A stretch of DNA of 64,000 nt from a bacterium. GTDB taxonomy: Bacteria > Zixibacteria > MSB-5A5 > GN15 > FEB-12. Shown piece after piece: positions 41,058-53,881 of this stretch (its first letter is position 1; each line of letters begins with the position of its first letter). The position numbers and the translations under genes are program-made. The notes beneath the pieces are model-generated. The model did no database searches and was not told the origin of the DNA. It worked only from the letters and a program-made list of their open reading frames with translations. The stretch lies in assembly GCA_016708025.1 (NCBI GenBank), contig JADJGQ010000002.1, positions 1 to 64,000 of the forward strand, read 5' to 3'.

Positions 41058-44000
41058 ATGAAGCGGATCATCTTGTGCGTTATGTTGCTCTGCGCCATTC
41101 CGGCGTTGACCCATAGCCAGGGAGCGGTATCGATCGATCAGGTCAATACCCTCGTCTCGAATTATGCGATCCAGGCTGGTCAGCCGGCTCGCTTTGTATT
41201 CAGATTCGATAACACGACTAACCTTCGCTGCAACGTGTCGAACGGATTTAAAGTGTCGACACCGGATGGAGCTGTCTGGGACAGCGTCACGATCGATTCG
41301 GCCGGCATAAATTCCGGCGGTGAAAATCAATTCGTCAGTTACTTCGATATCGTATTTGCCATGTGGGGAGGCGTCATCAAAGGTGGCGATGGGATCAATC
41401 CGGATACCGTCGGCATGCTTGGCGCCGGCATGCCCACTCGACCCAATCAAGGGATGCCTGAAACATTCAATGATACTGTTGTTGCGCTGACAATTTGGAT
41501 GCACGACAACGCTTCGATAGATAAACATATCTGCATAGATTCTTCATTCTGGGGAGCCGGTGGGACCTGGGTCTGGGTCAGTAGTTCGCTGATCGATTAT
41601 TTCCCGACATACGCTGGTCTACCGGGACAGACCTATTCTGCCGGAAGTGGGCCGGACCGCGATGGCTCCGGATTCTGCTTTGCGATCGGGGATCGGATAG
41701 TGCCAGGCGCGGATACGCTGCGTGTGCCATCTGAAGTCTCGACGATCCAGGAGGCAGTCGACGCGATCAATCCGAATGGAACGATCCTGGTAAGTCCCGG
41801 CACGTATACCGAAACAATCACGATCACCGGAAAGAAAGTATTCCTCAAATCGGTGCACGGCGCCTTAAGTACGACAATCACCAACGCAGACAATCAGCAT
41901 CTGGTGACGTTTATCGGGCCGGAAACCAACGGCTCACTGCTCGAGGGATTTACTCTTCAGGGCGGCTATATGGGAGTCTGGTGTCAGGACGCGGCGCCGA
42001 CCATCCGTCGAAACCTGCTCAGGAGTCAGCATGCGACTAGCTGGGCGGCGATCGTCCTGAGTGGAGTTGGATGGGGAACGATCGGCACTTCACCGGCTCA
42101 GATCATCAACAATACGATCTTCGGCAATTCCGGCGGCGGCATCTCGAGTTTTTCAACCGCCGCGCCGGTTATCAAAAATAACATCATAGCGAACAATGTG
42201 AAATACGGCATTCATATTCAGGATGACATGGATCCTCAGGTGGATCCATCGTACAATGATGTCTTCGGGAGTCCGGTGCTTTACTATAATGTGCCGAATC
42301 CGGGAGTTGGGACGATCAGTGCCGACCCGCTGTTTGCGGGCGACTTCACCTTGACGGAATCTTCACCTTGTATCAACGCCGGCGATCCGAGTCCGCTCTA
42401 CAATGATCCGGATAGTTCACGCAATGATATGGGAGCATTCCCATTCGACGGTTCGGTTGAACCGCCGGTCGGCGACACACTTCGCGTGCCTGCGCAGTAT
42501 ACGACCATTCAGGATGCGATCAATGCGGCGAGTAACGGGCAGGTGGTTTTGGTTTCCCGCGGGACTTTTTACGGTGGCTTCAATTTCAATGGGAAGCTGA
42601 TCAAGGTGGTGTCGACCGAGGGACCCCTGGCAACTTTGATTGTCCCACCGATCGTGAATGGACAGTCACTCCTCATTGACTTGGTAACATTCGACCATGG
42701 AGAGAACAGTCAGGCGGTCATCGAGGGATTCAGGTTTGAGGCAGGTAGAATTGCGGTACTTTGTCTCAATTCGGGTCCGACCATCCGTCGGAACATATTC
42801 AAGAGTCAGAAGGTGAACAACTGGGCGGCGATCTCGTTGGCCGGAAGTTGGAACGGTGTCTATGCGTCAGAGGGCCCCGCGCCAGCCATCATCGAGAATA
42901 ATACCATTATGAATTGCGAGAATGGTGGTATCTCTACCTTCTCGTCAGTGGCTCCGGTGATCCGAAACAATATCATATATGGCAATCACGCCTACGGTAT
43001 TCACAAACAGAGTTCTTCCCTGCCGCTCGTGATGGCGTACAATGATATCTTTGGGAATCCGGATGGAGATTACAATGTTGAAGACTACGGCCCCGGCGCA
43101 CTTGCCGCCGAACCACGAGTTGACAACAATGGAATTCTCTCTCCCAATTCTCCATGTATTGATGCCGGCGATCCCGATCCGTCATACAATGATCCTGACG
43201 GCTCTCGCAATGACATGGGAGCACTACCCTATTCCGGCATTATACCTCCGCTGTCAGATACCGTCTATGTGCCGACCGATTTCCCGACAATTTCGGCAGC
43301 GGTCCAGGGGATCAATTCAGGAACAATTCTCGTGTTGCCCGGCACTTACATCGAGGCGATAGAATTCGGGTATAGACAGTACATTATCAAATCGACAGAG
43401 GGCCCTCTTGTTACGACCTTGACCAACGACAACCAGCATGACTTGATGGTGTTATCGGGAGCTTCCGGGTGCGTGATCGAAGGGTTCACGTTTGATGGAG
43501 GTCGAGCCGGAATTCGCTGTGCCAACTCCAATCCGCTCATTCGTAATAATATCTTCAAGAATCAGACCTACACCGACTGGGCCGCGATCATTCTAAGCGG
43601 TTGGGGATATGGTCAGACTGGGACTTCCGGTGCGACAATCATCAACAATACGATCGTCAATAGTTCGGGCGGCGGAATTTCGTCATTCTCCACCGACGCA
43701 CCGATCATCAGAAACAATATCATTGCCAATAATGCCAAATATGGGATCCACATCGATGGCGGCGGGCCGAATGATGTTTCGTACAACGACGTGTACGGAA
43801 ACCAGGTGGCATATTACAATGTCGCAGACCCTGGACCAGGGCATCTGGCGGTCGATCCGATGTTTAATCCGAATTACACGCTGGCACCTGGTTCACCCTG
43901 CATCAATGCAGGTGACCCCGACTCGATCTACAATGATCCCGATGGCTCGCGCAACGATATGGGGGCGGTGCCGTTCGGCGGCGGCCAGCCGAACGAGCTG

Positions 44001-45947
44001 TTTAATCTCGTGCAATGGCGAGCTGCCGATGGCGGCAATGATCACTGGTACGCGGTCATCCCGCAGAAACTCTATTGGGTGGAGGCGGACCTGAAGGCAA
44101 AAACATACAGTGCCGGCGGATACAGTGGACATCTCGCCACGATCAGCACCAATCTGGAGAATGAGTTCATCACCGACCATGTCCTGATCGGGGCGAATCA
44201 GAATAATCGGTTCGACAATTTCTTTATCGGCGGACGCGACATCAATGGCGCGTGGAGCTGGATCACGGGCGAACCATGGGGTTACACTAACTGGTCGAAC
44301 GGCGAACCAAACAATAACGGCATCGAGACCGCGCTTTGCATGTACGGTCACTATGACACGTACTCCTATGCGACACCGGGCACCTGGAACAACTCTCTGC
44401 CGGACGGCACAGTGAATCAGTTACATCAGTACTGGTCAGTGGTTGAGTTTGGACCGAATGACACGGTGGTCGTGGACGAGCCAATCGCCACCAACGAGTG
44501 GATATCCGTTTTCTGTGCATCGCCGCATCTGGATGGCCAAACCATTCCGGGCGGTTCTATTATCCGGGCATTCGACCCGCAAGGTGTGCTGTGTGGTAAA
44601 GCGACTGTGCGAGCCGATGGATCCTTTGGATTTATGCTGGTGTATCGTGACGACCAGTACACAGCAACGGATGAAGGGGCGATACCCGGAGATAAAATCA
44701 GCTTCACTATCAATGGTGAGATGGTGGTTGTCTCCCCTGCCATTTACTGGACCACCAACGGTGACCAATTCCAGGGCTGTTCCTTTGAGCGCAAAGCCTG
44801 CATCACCCTGCATCTGCAGGAGGGCTGGAATCTGGTCTCCTGGAATGTCGGATGGAGTGGCATGCCTCGTCAGCTCCTTGCGCCGATAGTTGGATGCGTG
44901 GAATTTGTCCTGGCGTTTGACAATGGCGGACTTGTTTATGATCCGCAGTTGGAGAGGTTCTCAACGCTCACTAGAGTGGACTATATGCACGGCTACTGGA
45001 TCAAGATGAACTGCGCGGCAGATCTGGAGATCTGCGGTGAGCCTCTTGACAACATACCCGGTATCCCGGTCGATCGCGGCTGGAATCTGGTAAGCTACCT
45101 ACCATCGTACAACCTTGAACCGTACACCGCATTCTTTACAGTCGGGGATTTCCTCGAAGTTGCGATCGGATATGACAATGGTGCGAAAGTCTACATGCCG
45201 TCGAATCCGGGTTTCAGCACCCTGACCACGCTTGAGCCAGGATTCGGTTATTGGATCAGACTCTCTGAAGAGGGGATACTTGCTTATGGACTGATCCCGG
45301 CCGATAACGATGAGTCACATCAGCCGCTCGCCCAGTCAAATGGCGAGGCGGAGCCGTTCGGATCACGAGTCTGGATGTCGCTTTATGGCGATGGCCTGAG
45401 ACTCAATGGTCAGCCACTGGCGAACAATTCGACGATCGAGGTCTTCACGCCGGAGGGTGAATTGGTCGGAAGCGGCGTATATCTGAATGGCGTACTCAAA
45501 TTCATGCCAGTGTATGGATTTGATGGCGATAATGCTTCGGCGCGGTTGGCTGTCCTCGATGACCAACTCACTCTCAAGGTGAATGGGATTGAGGTCGTAG
45601 AACAGATTCGTTGGACCGGCAACGGGACATCGGTGCAACTTGGCGCGCTGACGACTTCAGGTCTGCCGACGACTTTTGCTTTGGAGCAGAACTATCCGAA
45701 CCCGTTCAACCCGGCGACAACCATTGCGTTTGCGGTACCGAAACATCAGCATGTGCGTCTGGTGGTCTTCAATCTCCTGGGTCAAGAGATCCGGACACTG
45801 ACTGACCAGGTGTATGATGCCGGCCGCTACGAAGTGGTGTGGGATGGACGAGATACCGGCGGTGATCAGGTGCCGACGGGTCTCTATTTCTATCGCTTTG
45901 AATCAAGCGACATCAGTATGACCAAGAAGATGCTGCTGCTCAAGTAA
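41058..45947 (+). CDS. Giant secreted/surface protein: three beta-helix units, C-type lectin domain, sorting domain
   Basis: 1629 aa, start ATG 41058 with GGAGGG upstream. Signal peptide MKRIILCVMLLCAIPALTHS. Residues 20-215 are a unique domain. Three right-handed beta-helix units of about 250 aa follow (about 218-460, 475-735, 745-975); each has an APxIRRN/NPLIRNN-type coil and ends in a formula like SPCINAGDP...YNDPDGSRNDMGA. A C-type-lectin-like domain comes next (about 985-1135; FFIGGRDINGAWSWITGEPW and TNWSNGEPNNNG). Then LQEGWNLVSWNV-type repeats, and a C-terminal domain starting LEQNYPNPFNPATTIAFAVP with FlgD-like strands (LLGQEIRTL, GLYFYRF). The last part matches C-terminal sorting domains of FCB-group proteins, used by type IX-type secretion. 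It probably binds glycans on the cell surface or outside. A strong terminator follows. Confidence 0.85.
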   Translation: MKRIILCVMLLCAIPALTHSQGAVSIDQVNTLVSNYAIQAGQPARFVFRFDNTTNLRCNVSNGFKVSTPDGAVWDSVTIDSAGINSGGENQFVSYFDIVFAMWGGVIKGGDGINPDTVGMLGAGMPTRPNQGMPETFNDTVVALTIWMHDNASIDKHICIDSSFWGAGGTWVWVSSSLIDYFPTYAGLPGQTYSAGSGPDRDGSGFCFAIGDRIVPGADTLRVPSEVSTIQEAVDAINPNGTILVSPGTYTETITITGKKVFLKSVHGALSTTITNADNQHLVTFIGPETNGSLLEGFTLQGGYMGVWCQDAAPTIRRNLLRSQHATSWAAIVLSGVGWGTIGTSPAQIINNTIFGNSGGGISSFSTAAPVIKNNIIANNVKYGIHIQDDMDPQVDPSYNDVFGSPVLYYNVPNPGVGTISADPLFAGDFTLTESSPCINAGDPSPLYNDPDSSRNDMGAFPFDGSVEPPVGDTLRVPAQYTTIQDAINAASNGQVVLVSRGTFYGGFNFNGKLIKVVSTEGPLATLIVPPIVNGQSLLIDLVTFDHGENSQAVIEGFRFEAGRIAVLCLNSGPTIRRNIFKSQKVNNWAAISLAGSWNGVYASEGPAPAIIENNTIMNCENGGISTFSSVAPVIRNNIIYGNHAYGIHKQSSSLPLVMAYNDIFGNPDGDYNVEDYGPGALAAEPRVDNNGILSPNSPCIDAGDPDPSYNDPDGSRNDMGALPYSGIIPPLSDTVYVPTDFPTISAAVQGINSGTILVLPGTYIEAIEFGYRQYIIKSTEGPLVTTLTNDNQHDLMVLSGASGCVIEGFTFDGGRAGIRCANSNPLIRNNIFKNQTYTDWAAIILSGWGYGQTGTSGATIINNTIVNSSGGGISSFSTDAPIIRNNIIANNAKYGIHIDGGGPNDVSYNDVYGNQVAYYNVADPGPGHLAVDPMFNPNYTLAPGSPCINAGDPDSIYNDPDGSRNDMGAVPFGGGQPNELFNLVQWRAADGGNDHWYAVIPQKLYWVEADLKAKTYSAGGYSGHLATISTNLENEFITDHVLIGANQNNRFDNFFIGGRDINGAWSWITGEPWGYTNWSNGEPNNNGIETALCMYGHYDTYSYATPGTWNNSLPDGTVNQLHQYWSVVEFGPNDTVVVDEPIATNEWISVFCASPHLDGQTIPGGSIIRAFDPQGVLCGKATVRADGSFGFMLVYRDDQYTATDEGAIPGDKISFTINGEMVVVSPAIYWTTNGDQFQGCSFERKACITLHLQEGWNLVSWNVGWSGMPRQLLAPIVGCVEFVLAFDNGGLVYDPQLERFSTLTRVDYMHGYWIKMNCAADLEICGEPLDNIPGIPVDRGWNLVSYLPSYNLEPYTAFFTVGDFLEVAIGYDNGAKVYMPSNPGFSTLTTLEPGFGYWIRLSEEGILAYGLIPADNDESHQPLAQSNGEAEPFGSRVWMSLYGDGLRLNGQPLANNSTIEVFTPEGELVGSGVYLNGVLKFMPVYGFDGDNASARLAVLDDQLTLKVNGIEVVEQIRWTGNGTSVQLGALTTSGLPTTFALEQNYPNPFNPATTIAFAVPKHQHVRLVVFNLLGQEIRTLTDQVYDAGRYEVVWDGRDTGGDQVPTGLYFYRFESSDISMTKKMLLLK

Positions 45948-45970
45948 GCGGCAATTGGTCTGCAGTATAA

Positions 45971-46009
45971 AAAGAGCCGACAACTTCAGGGTTGTCGGCT
46001 TTCTTATTT
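45971..46009 (+). terminator. Intrinsic terminator after the giant surface protein
   Basis: AGCCGACAAC/GTTGTCGGCT, a 10-bp stem with a 6-base loop, followed by TTCTTATTT. It also lies at the end of the convergent DUF2238 gene. Confidence 0.85.
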
Positions 46010-46026
46010 GCAGAACAAAATTTCGG

Positions 46027-46773
46027 TTACTTCTTTCGGCGCAACATCCGCTTGATCTCTTCCTCACCCAACGGACCGGCATGTTTGACCCGCAGGCTTT
46101 CGGCCCACTCGCGTCCAAAGTCCCGCTGAAGATAGAGATTGATACCGGCGGTGACTGTCATGGCGATCACCGCGCCCAGGCTGGCGAGAGCCATATCCTT
46201 GTGAGCATCCCAAATGTCACCCTGCGTGCCGAGGTAAGCGACGCCCAGGTCTCCCCCAAAAAACTCCGCGGCTCCCCACTCAAACAGCTCGAAAAGCATG
46301 GAGGTCGACATGGTAACATCGAGTGGCAGAAAATATCCCCAGAACCCCCTGACCGCAGCGACGCGGTGAAACATCTCGCGGATCGGATATGCTAACAGCA
46401 AACCATACGAGAGGTGGACGAGCCGATCAAAGTGGTTGCGTTCCCACCCCATGATGCTGTTCCAGGTCCGTCCGAAAATCGCCTCAAACCATTGATCGTA
46501 TGGTACCAAAGCGTAGGTGTAATGCGCCCCCACTTCGTGGAGACAGAGGAAGAGGAACAGCAGGGTGTATGAGACCCGCGAAAAAGGGAATCGTCTGGCG
46601 GTGACTGCCAGAAGAACGACCAGGATCACGGCCAGCAGATTTTCCAGCGCCCAGTCTTTGCGATCGTGCGGCGAGATCGCCAGGAAGATCCAGAGGATCC
46701 CGAAAAGAATCCCCAGAATTGTCAGATAACGGAGATGAGGATTAGCCGCACCTTTTCCGCGTGGTTCAGTCAT
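46027..46773 (-). CDS. DUF2238 (YjdF-type) inner-membrane protein
   Basis: 248 aa with about six helices. Motifs shared with the YjdF/DUF2238 group: LHEVGAHYTYALVPY (helix 4), WERNHFDRLVHLSYGLLLAY and STSMLFELFEWGAAEFFGGD, ending with LGTQGDIWDAHKDM. The Glu/His/Asp residues inside helices suggest an enzyme or ion-linked role; the family has no agreed function. It is transcribed alone toward the giant surface protein. A basic tail (KRMLRRKK) ends it. Confidence 0.8.
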   Translation of the reverse strand: MTEPRGKGAANPHLRYLTILGILFGILWIFLAISPHDRKDWALENLLAVILVVLLAVTARRFPFSRVSYTLLFLFLCLHEVGAHYTYALVPYDQWFEAIFGRTWNSIMGWERNHFDRLVHLSYGLLLAYPIREMFHRVAAVRGFWGYFLPLDVTMSTSMLFELFEWGAAEFFGGDLGVAYLGTQGDIWDAHKDMALASLGAVIAMTVTAGINLYLQRDFGREWAESLRVKHAGPLGEEEIKRMLRRKK

Positions 46774-46883
46774 TGGTTTCTCCAGTTTGCCGGGTGATGG
46801 TCAGGTGGGTGCATTCTGGGGACTGTGGGAGGCAAAGGCAACTAATTTTCTCGAGTTGAGGAACTGTCCGGCGAGCAAAAAAG

Positions 46884-46909
46884 AAAGGACGGTGGTGAGA
46901 CCGTCCTTT
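46884..46909. terminator. Hairpin AAAGGACGGT/ACCGTCCTTT
   Basis: A 10-bp stem with a 6-base loop between the DUF2238 gene and the duplicated-domain protein gene. On the minus strand it lies after the latter's stop and is followed by CTTTTTTGC, a reasonable T-tract, so it is the likely terminator of that gene. Confidence 0.7.
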
Positions 46910-46968
46910 CCGGGTGTAGTCACTTGGGGAAGAGTGAATGAGCGACTACAGTAGTGGTGTATCATGGC

Positions 46969-46991
46969 GGCCGGTCATGGTGAGACCGGCC
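46969..46991. repeat. Hairpin GGCCGGTC/GACCGGCC
   Basis: An 8-bp perfect stem with a 7-base loop, 23 bases after the stop at 47015 on the minus strand. No T-run; probably an RNA 3'-end structure. Confidence 0.55.
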
Positions 46992-47014
46992 AGCATGCTT
47001 TTGTTATTCCGAAA

Positions 47015-50002
<2,988 letters not shown>

Positions 50003-50264
50003 GAATTCCTCCAAACAGGATGAGTTAGTTTGCATGACAGTCGAAAAACTCTGAACCGTACAGCGAAGAAAGTGAAGTGCTTTCAGTGGTGTTTTCTCCT
50101 TCTTAGTTTTCATGGTTTACCTAATCGTTCCGAATAATAAGAGGCTATCATAACGTTGGTGGCGCTGCACATTTTGGCTCTCTGCACCGTTCACCACACG
50201 CTCGATTTTCAAGTTGTAGGTTCTTTCTGTCAGCAATGTATTCATCATGTTCCTGCGTGTGGCA

Positions 50265-53180
50265 TTAGAGCGAATAGCTCATGCCGATCCCGTAAGTGAC
50301 TCCGGTTTTGTACGACTGCGCGACATAGTCGCGACCGTACAGCTCGTAGGTCTTGAGATGTTCGGAGTCGGTCAGGTTCTTCGCCGATCCCTTGAGCGTG
50401 ACACCGCCCCAGAGTTTCTGGGAGAGCGTTACGTCAACGGTGGTGCGAGCCTGTTCGTAGACACTAGGGGTGACGCCGAGGGTGACTTCGGAAAGCCGCT
50501 TGCCGAAGCGATTATACATCAGGTTGACATTGGTTCCGGTTTTCTCGTTGTCGTATCCGAGGTCGAGATTAAGTACGAAAGGTGATTGTCCCTGGAATTC
50601 GCGAGTCTCACTGGCGTTCGCCGGATCCCAGTTCTTTTCCTGTCGAAATTCTTCTTCGGGCAAACGGACCTCAGATTTCACAAAGGTCAGGTTTCCGCCG
50701 ATCTGGAAGTTCTGGAGGAAAGGAAGAGCGTCAACATGGTTGAGACGGCGGCGCCATTCGAACTCAAGTCCGTAGACATCGGCGCGATTGACGTTGATGG
50801 CGGTAACGTCGCCATTGAAATTTAGATAAGCGCGCTCGATCGGATCGTAGAAGCGTTTGATGAAACCGCTGACTGCAACGATCTCGCCGGGGCGGAGGAA
50901 CCACTCCCAACGCGCGTCATAGTTGTCGATCTTGGTGTACTTCAGTTTCGGATTGCCGATGAAGTAGCCGCCGCCGACAAACTCCCAGGTTGAGTGAGGA
51001 GAGACTTCGCGCATCGTCGGACGAGCCAGCGTACGACCATACGCGAGACGAGCGTTCATATTGTCTGTCAGCTTATAGATGAGGTTGACAGATGGGAGCA
51101 GGTCTTCTCCATCAAGAACGTCTGTCGTGTCGGTCGAGACGTAGATCTGGTCGAGATTCATCTCTGTCGTTTCAAAGCGAACACCGCCAACTACAGTCAG
51201 TTTGGAGGTGATCGGGAGTTCCATCATGCCGTAGACGGCAGTGATATCCTGGTCAGCGTTAAAGTTCGCCTTCTTACCGCTGGTGGCCGCCCAAAGTAGA
51301 CCGTAGTCGATGAAATTATCGGGGGTGGAATCCGGGCGCGGTCCGAAATTGGAATCATCCAAAAATGCATCGGGGTCGCCGGTATATTGTATTGAGCCGA
51401 CATTGGCCAGCTTGAATTCGCGTTCGCGAAATTCTCTCGTTTTGTGCAGGTAGAATCCGCCAACCTTGACCTTGGAGGACAGGCCGCTCCATTGCTTGAA
51501 GGGGAGCGAGTAGTCGACTCGGCCTTCGCGGTTTTTCTCGAGCAGGTTGCGATAATAGTGGGCGGGATAAGTAAGCCAGATCGATCCGCCGCCTTCGACC
51601 GTGTCGATCACGTCGGAGAAGAAGCGCATGTCCGGATCTTCCTGCGAAGAACGGGTCAGCGAGAGCATCCACTCAAAGCGGCTGTCTAACGGCAACTTGG
51701 CGTGCTCACCCTTGAACTGCATTGTGCCAAGCGTCCGCTCGGAGTAGGTCATGCTCTGTGAACGATAGTACTGTCCGGAGGCAACATTGTAATCGAAGCC
51801 CTGCACAATGCGGGCAGTTGATTCTGCGTTGCGATTGTAGATCATCGCGAAACCGACTTTGTGATTCGGATGAGGACGGATCGTGCTGTTGAAAAGCCCG
51901 CCCCAGAGGACTTCTTCTTTCCCCTGCTCGTCGATATAGTCGGTGGTGATGTCGAGAGTATCGTTTGGTTTTAACTCGTTGTAGTCGTAGGACCAGTTAC
52001 GCAGGCTCGACTGACCATTGGAGTAGTACGAACGATTGCGACTATAGCTGAATGAGGAGATGAACCCCATCGGCATATCAAAAAAGCTCCAGGAGTCACC
52101 GTAAGAGAGACCGTAGGACTGATTGAGCGGCGCAGTGCGGCGCACCGGAGTCATCTGTGAATTGACCGCTTTGCTCTGCTTGAATATGTACTGCGCATTG
52201 GCGGTGTCACGAATGATATCACCGTAAGTGAGATCTTTGGGAGTAAGCGGTTGCTTGAGCCAGTCGGCGATATCGCGGTCATCCGCACCCATCGCCATCC
52301 AGTCGTCACCTGAGGAACGGGTGGCCAGTGCATTCTCTTCGAATGTGGTCTGGGTGTTGTAGGTAGCGCTGGTGTTGAAACTGAGCAACCGACCCTCGGG
52401 CATATCTTTGGTCGTCATATCAACCGACCCACCCGAGAAATTCCCCGGCTTGTCAGGAGTGAAAGTCTTTTCGACAACGATGTTGTCGAGCATGGCAGTC
52501 GGGATCATGTCCATCGGAACTGCCTGTTTGTCCGGGTCAGGACTCGGTGCCAGTGCGCCGTTGATGCGAGTGTTGGCATAGCGGTCACCTAGCCCGCGCA
52601 CGTATACGTACTTGCCTCCAACAACCGACGCACCGGTGACGCGAGTCATCGCGGCCGCAGCATCGGAACTGCCGGAGCGAGTGATCTGCTCGGCGGAGAT
52701 GGCATCCGATACAGAGTTGGATTTCTGGCGGAGTTTCAGCAGCGAGGCTTCGTTATTTTTTTCGACCCTGGCGATCACCTCGATCCCCTCGGTCTGTACC
52801 ACCTGCGGTTTGAGTGCGAGATCGACTCGTTCGATCTCTCCCTCAGTCACTTCCACTGCGGTTACTTTCGTCGCCGTATATCCGACCGACGATGCCACCA
52901 GTGTGTAAGTACCGACCGGCACTCGCTTGATGGTGAAATTACCATCGAGATCGGTCACCGCGCCGAGCTTGGTTCCTTCGAGCATGACCGTCACGCCGAT
53001 CAAAGCTTCGCCGGTCTCGGCATCGATCATGCGTCCGGAAATTTTTCCTTCTTTGAATGTCTGAGCAGGCTCCTGAGCAAAGCCGACGGCCACCATAACC
53101 ATCAGCAACACCAGTGTTGTGAGCATGCGACTGATGAACCCCGACTCGGAGACTGGATTCGTGCAGTTGGTTCGAAACAT
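50265..53180 (-). CDS. TonB-dependent receptor with carboxypeptidase-regulatory-like domain
   Basis: 971 aa, start ATG 53180 with GAGGT upstream. Signal helix at about 19-36 (LTTLVLLMVMVAVGFAQ). CarboxypepD-regulatory-like domain at 45-130 (GKISGRMIDAETGEALIGVT). Plug domain at about 145-270 with VYVRGLGDRYANTRINGALA and FSGGSVDMTTKDMPEGR. A 22-strand barrel fills the rest, ending in YGIGMSYSL with the aromatic/hydrophobic last residues expected for outer-membrane insertion. Family knowledge: energy-coupled import of a bound ligand across the outer membrane. The ligand is unknown; no iron or cobalamin regulatory site is seen. The duplicated-domain secreted protein downstream may be its surface partner. 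Confidence 0.92.
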   Translation of the reverse strand: MFRTNCTNPVSESGFISRMLTTLVLLMVMVAVGFAQEPAQTFKEGKISGRMIDAETGEALIGVTVMLEGTKLGAVTDLDGNFTIKRVPVGTYTLVASSVGYTATKVTAVEVTEGEIERVDLALKPQVVQTEGIEVIARVEKNNEASLLKLRQKSNSVSDAISAEQITRSGSSDAAAAMTRVTGASVVGGKYVYVRGLGDRYANTRINGALAPSPDPDKQAVPMDMIPTAMLDNIVVEKTFTPDKPGNFSGGSVDMTTKDMPEGRLLSFNTSATYNTQTTFEENALATRSSGDDWMAMGADDRDIADWLKQPLTPKDLTYGDIIRDTANAQYIFKQSKAVNSQMTPVRRTAPLNQSYGLSYGDSWSFFDMPMGFISSFSYSRNRSYYSNGQSSLRNWSYDYNELKPNDTLDITTDYIDEQGKEEVLWGGLFNSTIRPHPNHKVGFAMIYNRNAESTARIVQGFDYNVASGQYYRSQSMTYSERTLGTMQFKGEHAKLPLDSRFEWMLSLTRSSQEDPDMRFFSDVIDTVEGGGSIWLTYPAHYYRNLLEKNREGRVDYSLPFKQWSGLSSKVKVGGFYLHKTREFREREFKLANVGSIQYTGDPDAFLDDSNFGPRPDSTPDNFIDYGLLWAATSGKKANFNADQDITAVYGMMELPITSKLTVVGGVRFETTEMNLDQIYVSTDTTDVLDGEDLLPSVNLIYKLTDNMNARLAYGRTLARPTMREVSPHSTWEFVGGGYFIGNPKLKYTKIDNYDARWEWFLRPGEIVAVSGFIKRFYDPIERAYLNFNGDVTAINVNRADVYGLEFEWRRRLNHVDALPFLQNFQIGGNLTFVKSEVRLPEEEFRQEKNWDPANASETREFQGQSPFVLNLDLGYDNEKTGTNVNLMYNRFGKRLSEVTLGVTPSVYEQARTTVDVTLSQKLWGGVTLKGSAKNLTDSEHLKTYELYGRDYVAQSYKTGVTYGIGMSYSL

Positions 53181-53440
53181 CTTGAGACCTCTTCCCTCAC
53201 ATCATGTATTTGTTTTTTCCCGCGGACACACCACTTCCCTAAGTCCGCGAAAGCACGGTCGAATTTTTGTGTTAGGGTCTCATTACGCAGTTACTAGGTG
53301 TTGCTGAGGATACGGTTAGGAGACGGGGAGCTGTGTACCAGGAACCGGTTAACCGCATGGATGGAAAGGAGTTTGCGGTAGATTGAGGTAAGCTGAATGC
53401 CGCTTTGCGGTGGACTTGCCGCCTGCTATATTAATGAGGT

Positions 53441-53866
53441 ATGAAGCCGGACTATGAACTGATCGAGCACACGGCGGACATTTTCATCAAAGCGTACGGC
53501 CAGACTTTGGCCGAAGCGTATGCGGCCGTTGCAGAAGCGATGTTTCTGCAGATGGTTGATGAGACCGAAATTGCGGAGATCGAAGAAGTTGTGTTGACCA
53601 TAGACGGCCTGGACAGCGAGCAGTTGCTGGTATCGTTTTTGTCCGAACTGATTGTGGTTCATGAGACTCGGAATCTGGTACTGGGGCGGATCGAGGTTCA
53701 GTTGACCTCAGACCATCAGTTGATAGCCCGATGCTGGGGGGAGAAATTCGATGAACAAAAGCACCGGCATGGTCTGATGTTTAAGGCGGTTTCCTATCAT
53801 CTGATGGAGATCGTCCCCCCTTCCGGCGACAGCCCGGCGTACGTGAAAGTTCTTTTCGATATTTAG
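53441..53866 (+). CDS. Archease
   Basis: 141 aa. It begins with the conserved YELIEHTADIFIKAYG (His10 and Asp13), and the C-terminal half has FKAVSYHLMEI and VKVLFDI, which match archease metal and tail residues. Archease helps RNA ligase RtcB through multiple turnover and widens its nucleotide use (family knowledge). rtcB starts 15 bases downstream, so the pair is one operon. The upstream 260-base spacer also serves the divergent TonB receptor gene. Confidence 0.93.
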   Translation: MKPDYELIEHTADIFIKAYGQTLAEAYAAVAEAMFLQMVDETEIAEIEEVVLTIDGLDSEQLLVSFLSELIVVHETRNLVLGRIEVQLTSDHQLIARCWGEKFDEQKHRHGLMFKAVSYHLMEIVPPSGDSPAYVKVLFDI

Positions 53867-53881
53867 GAGTTCAGCAATTCA

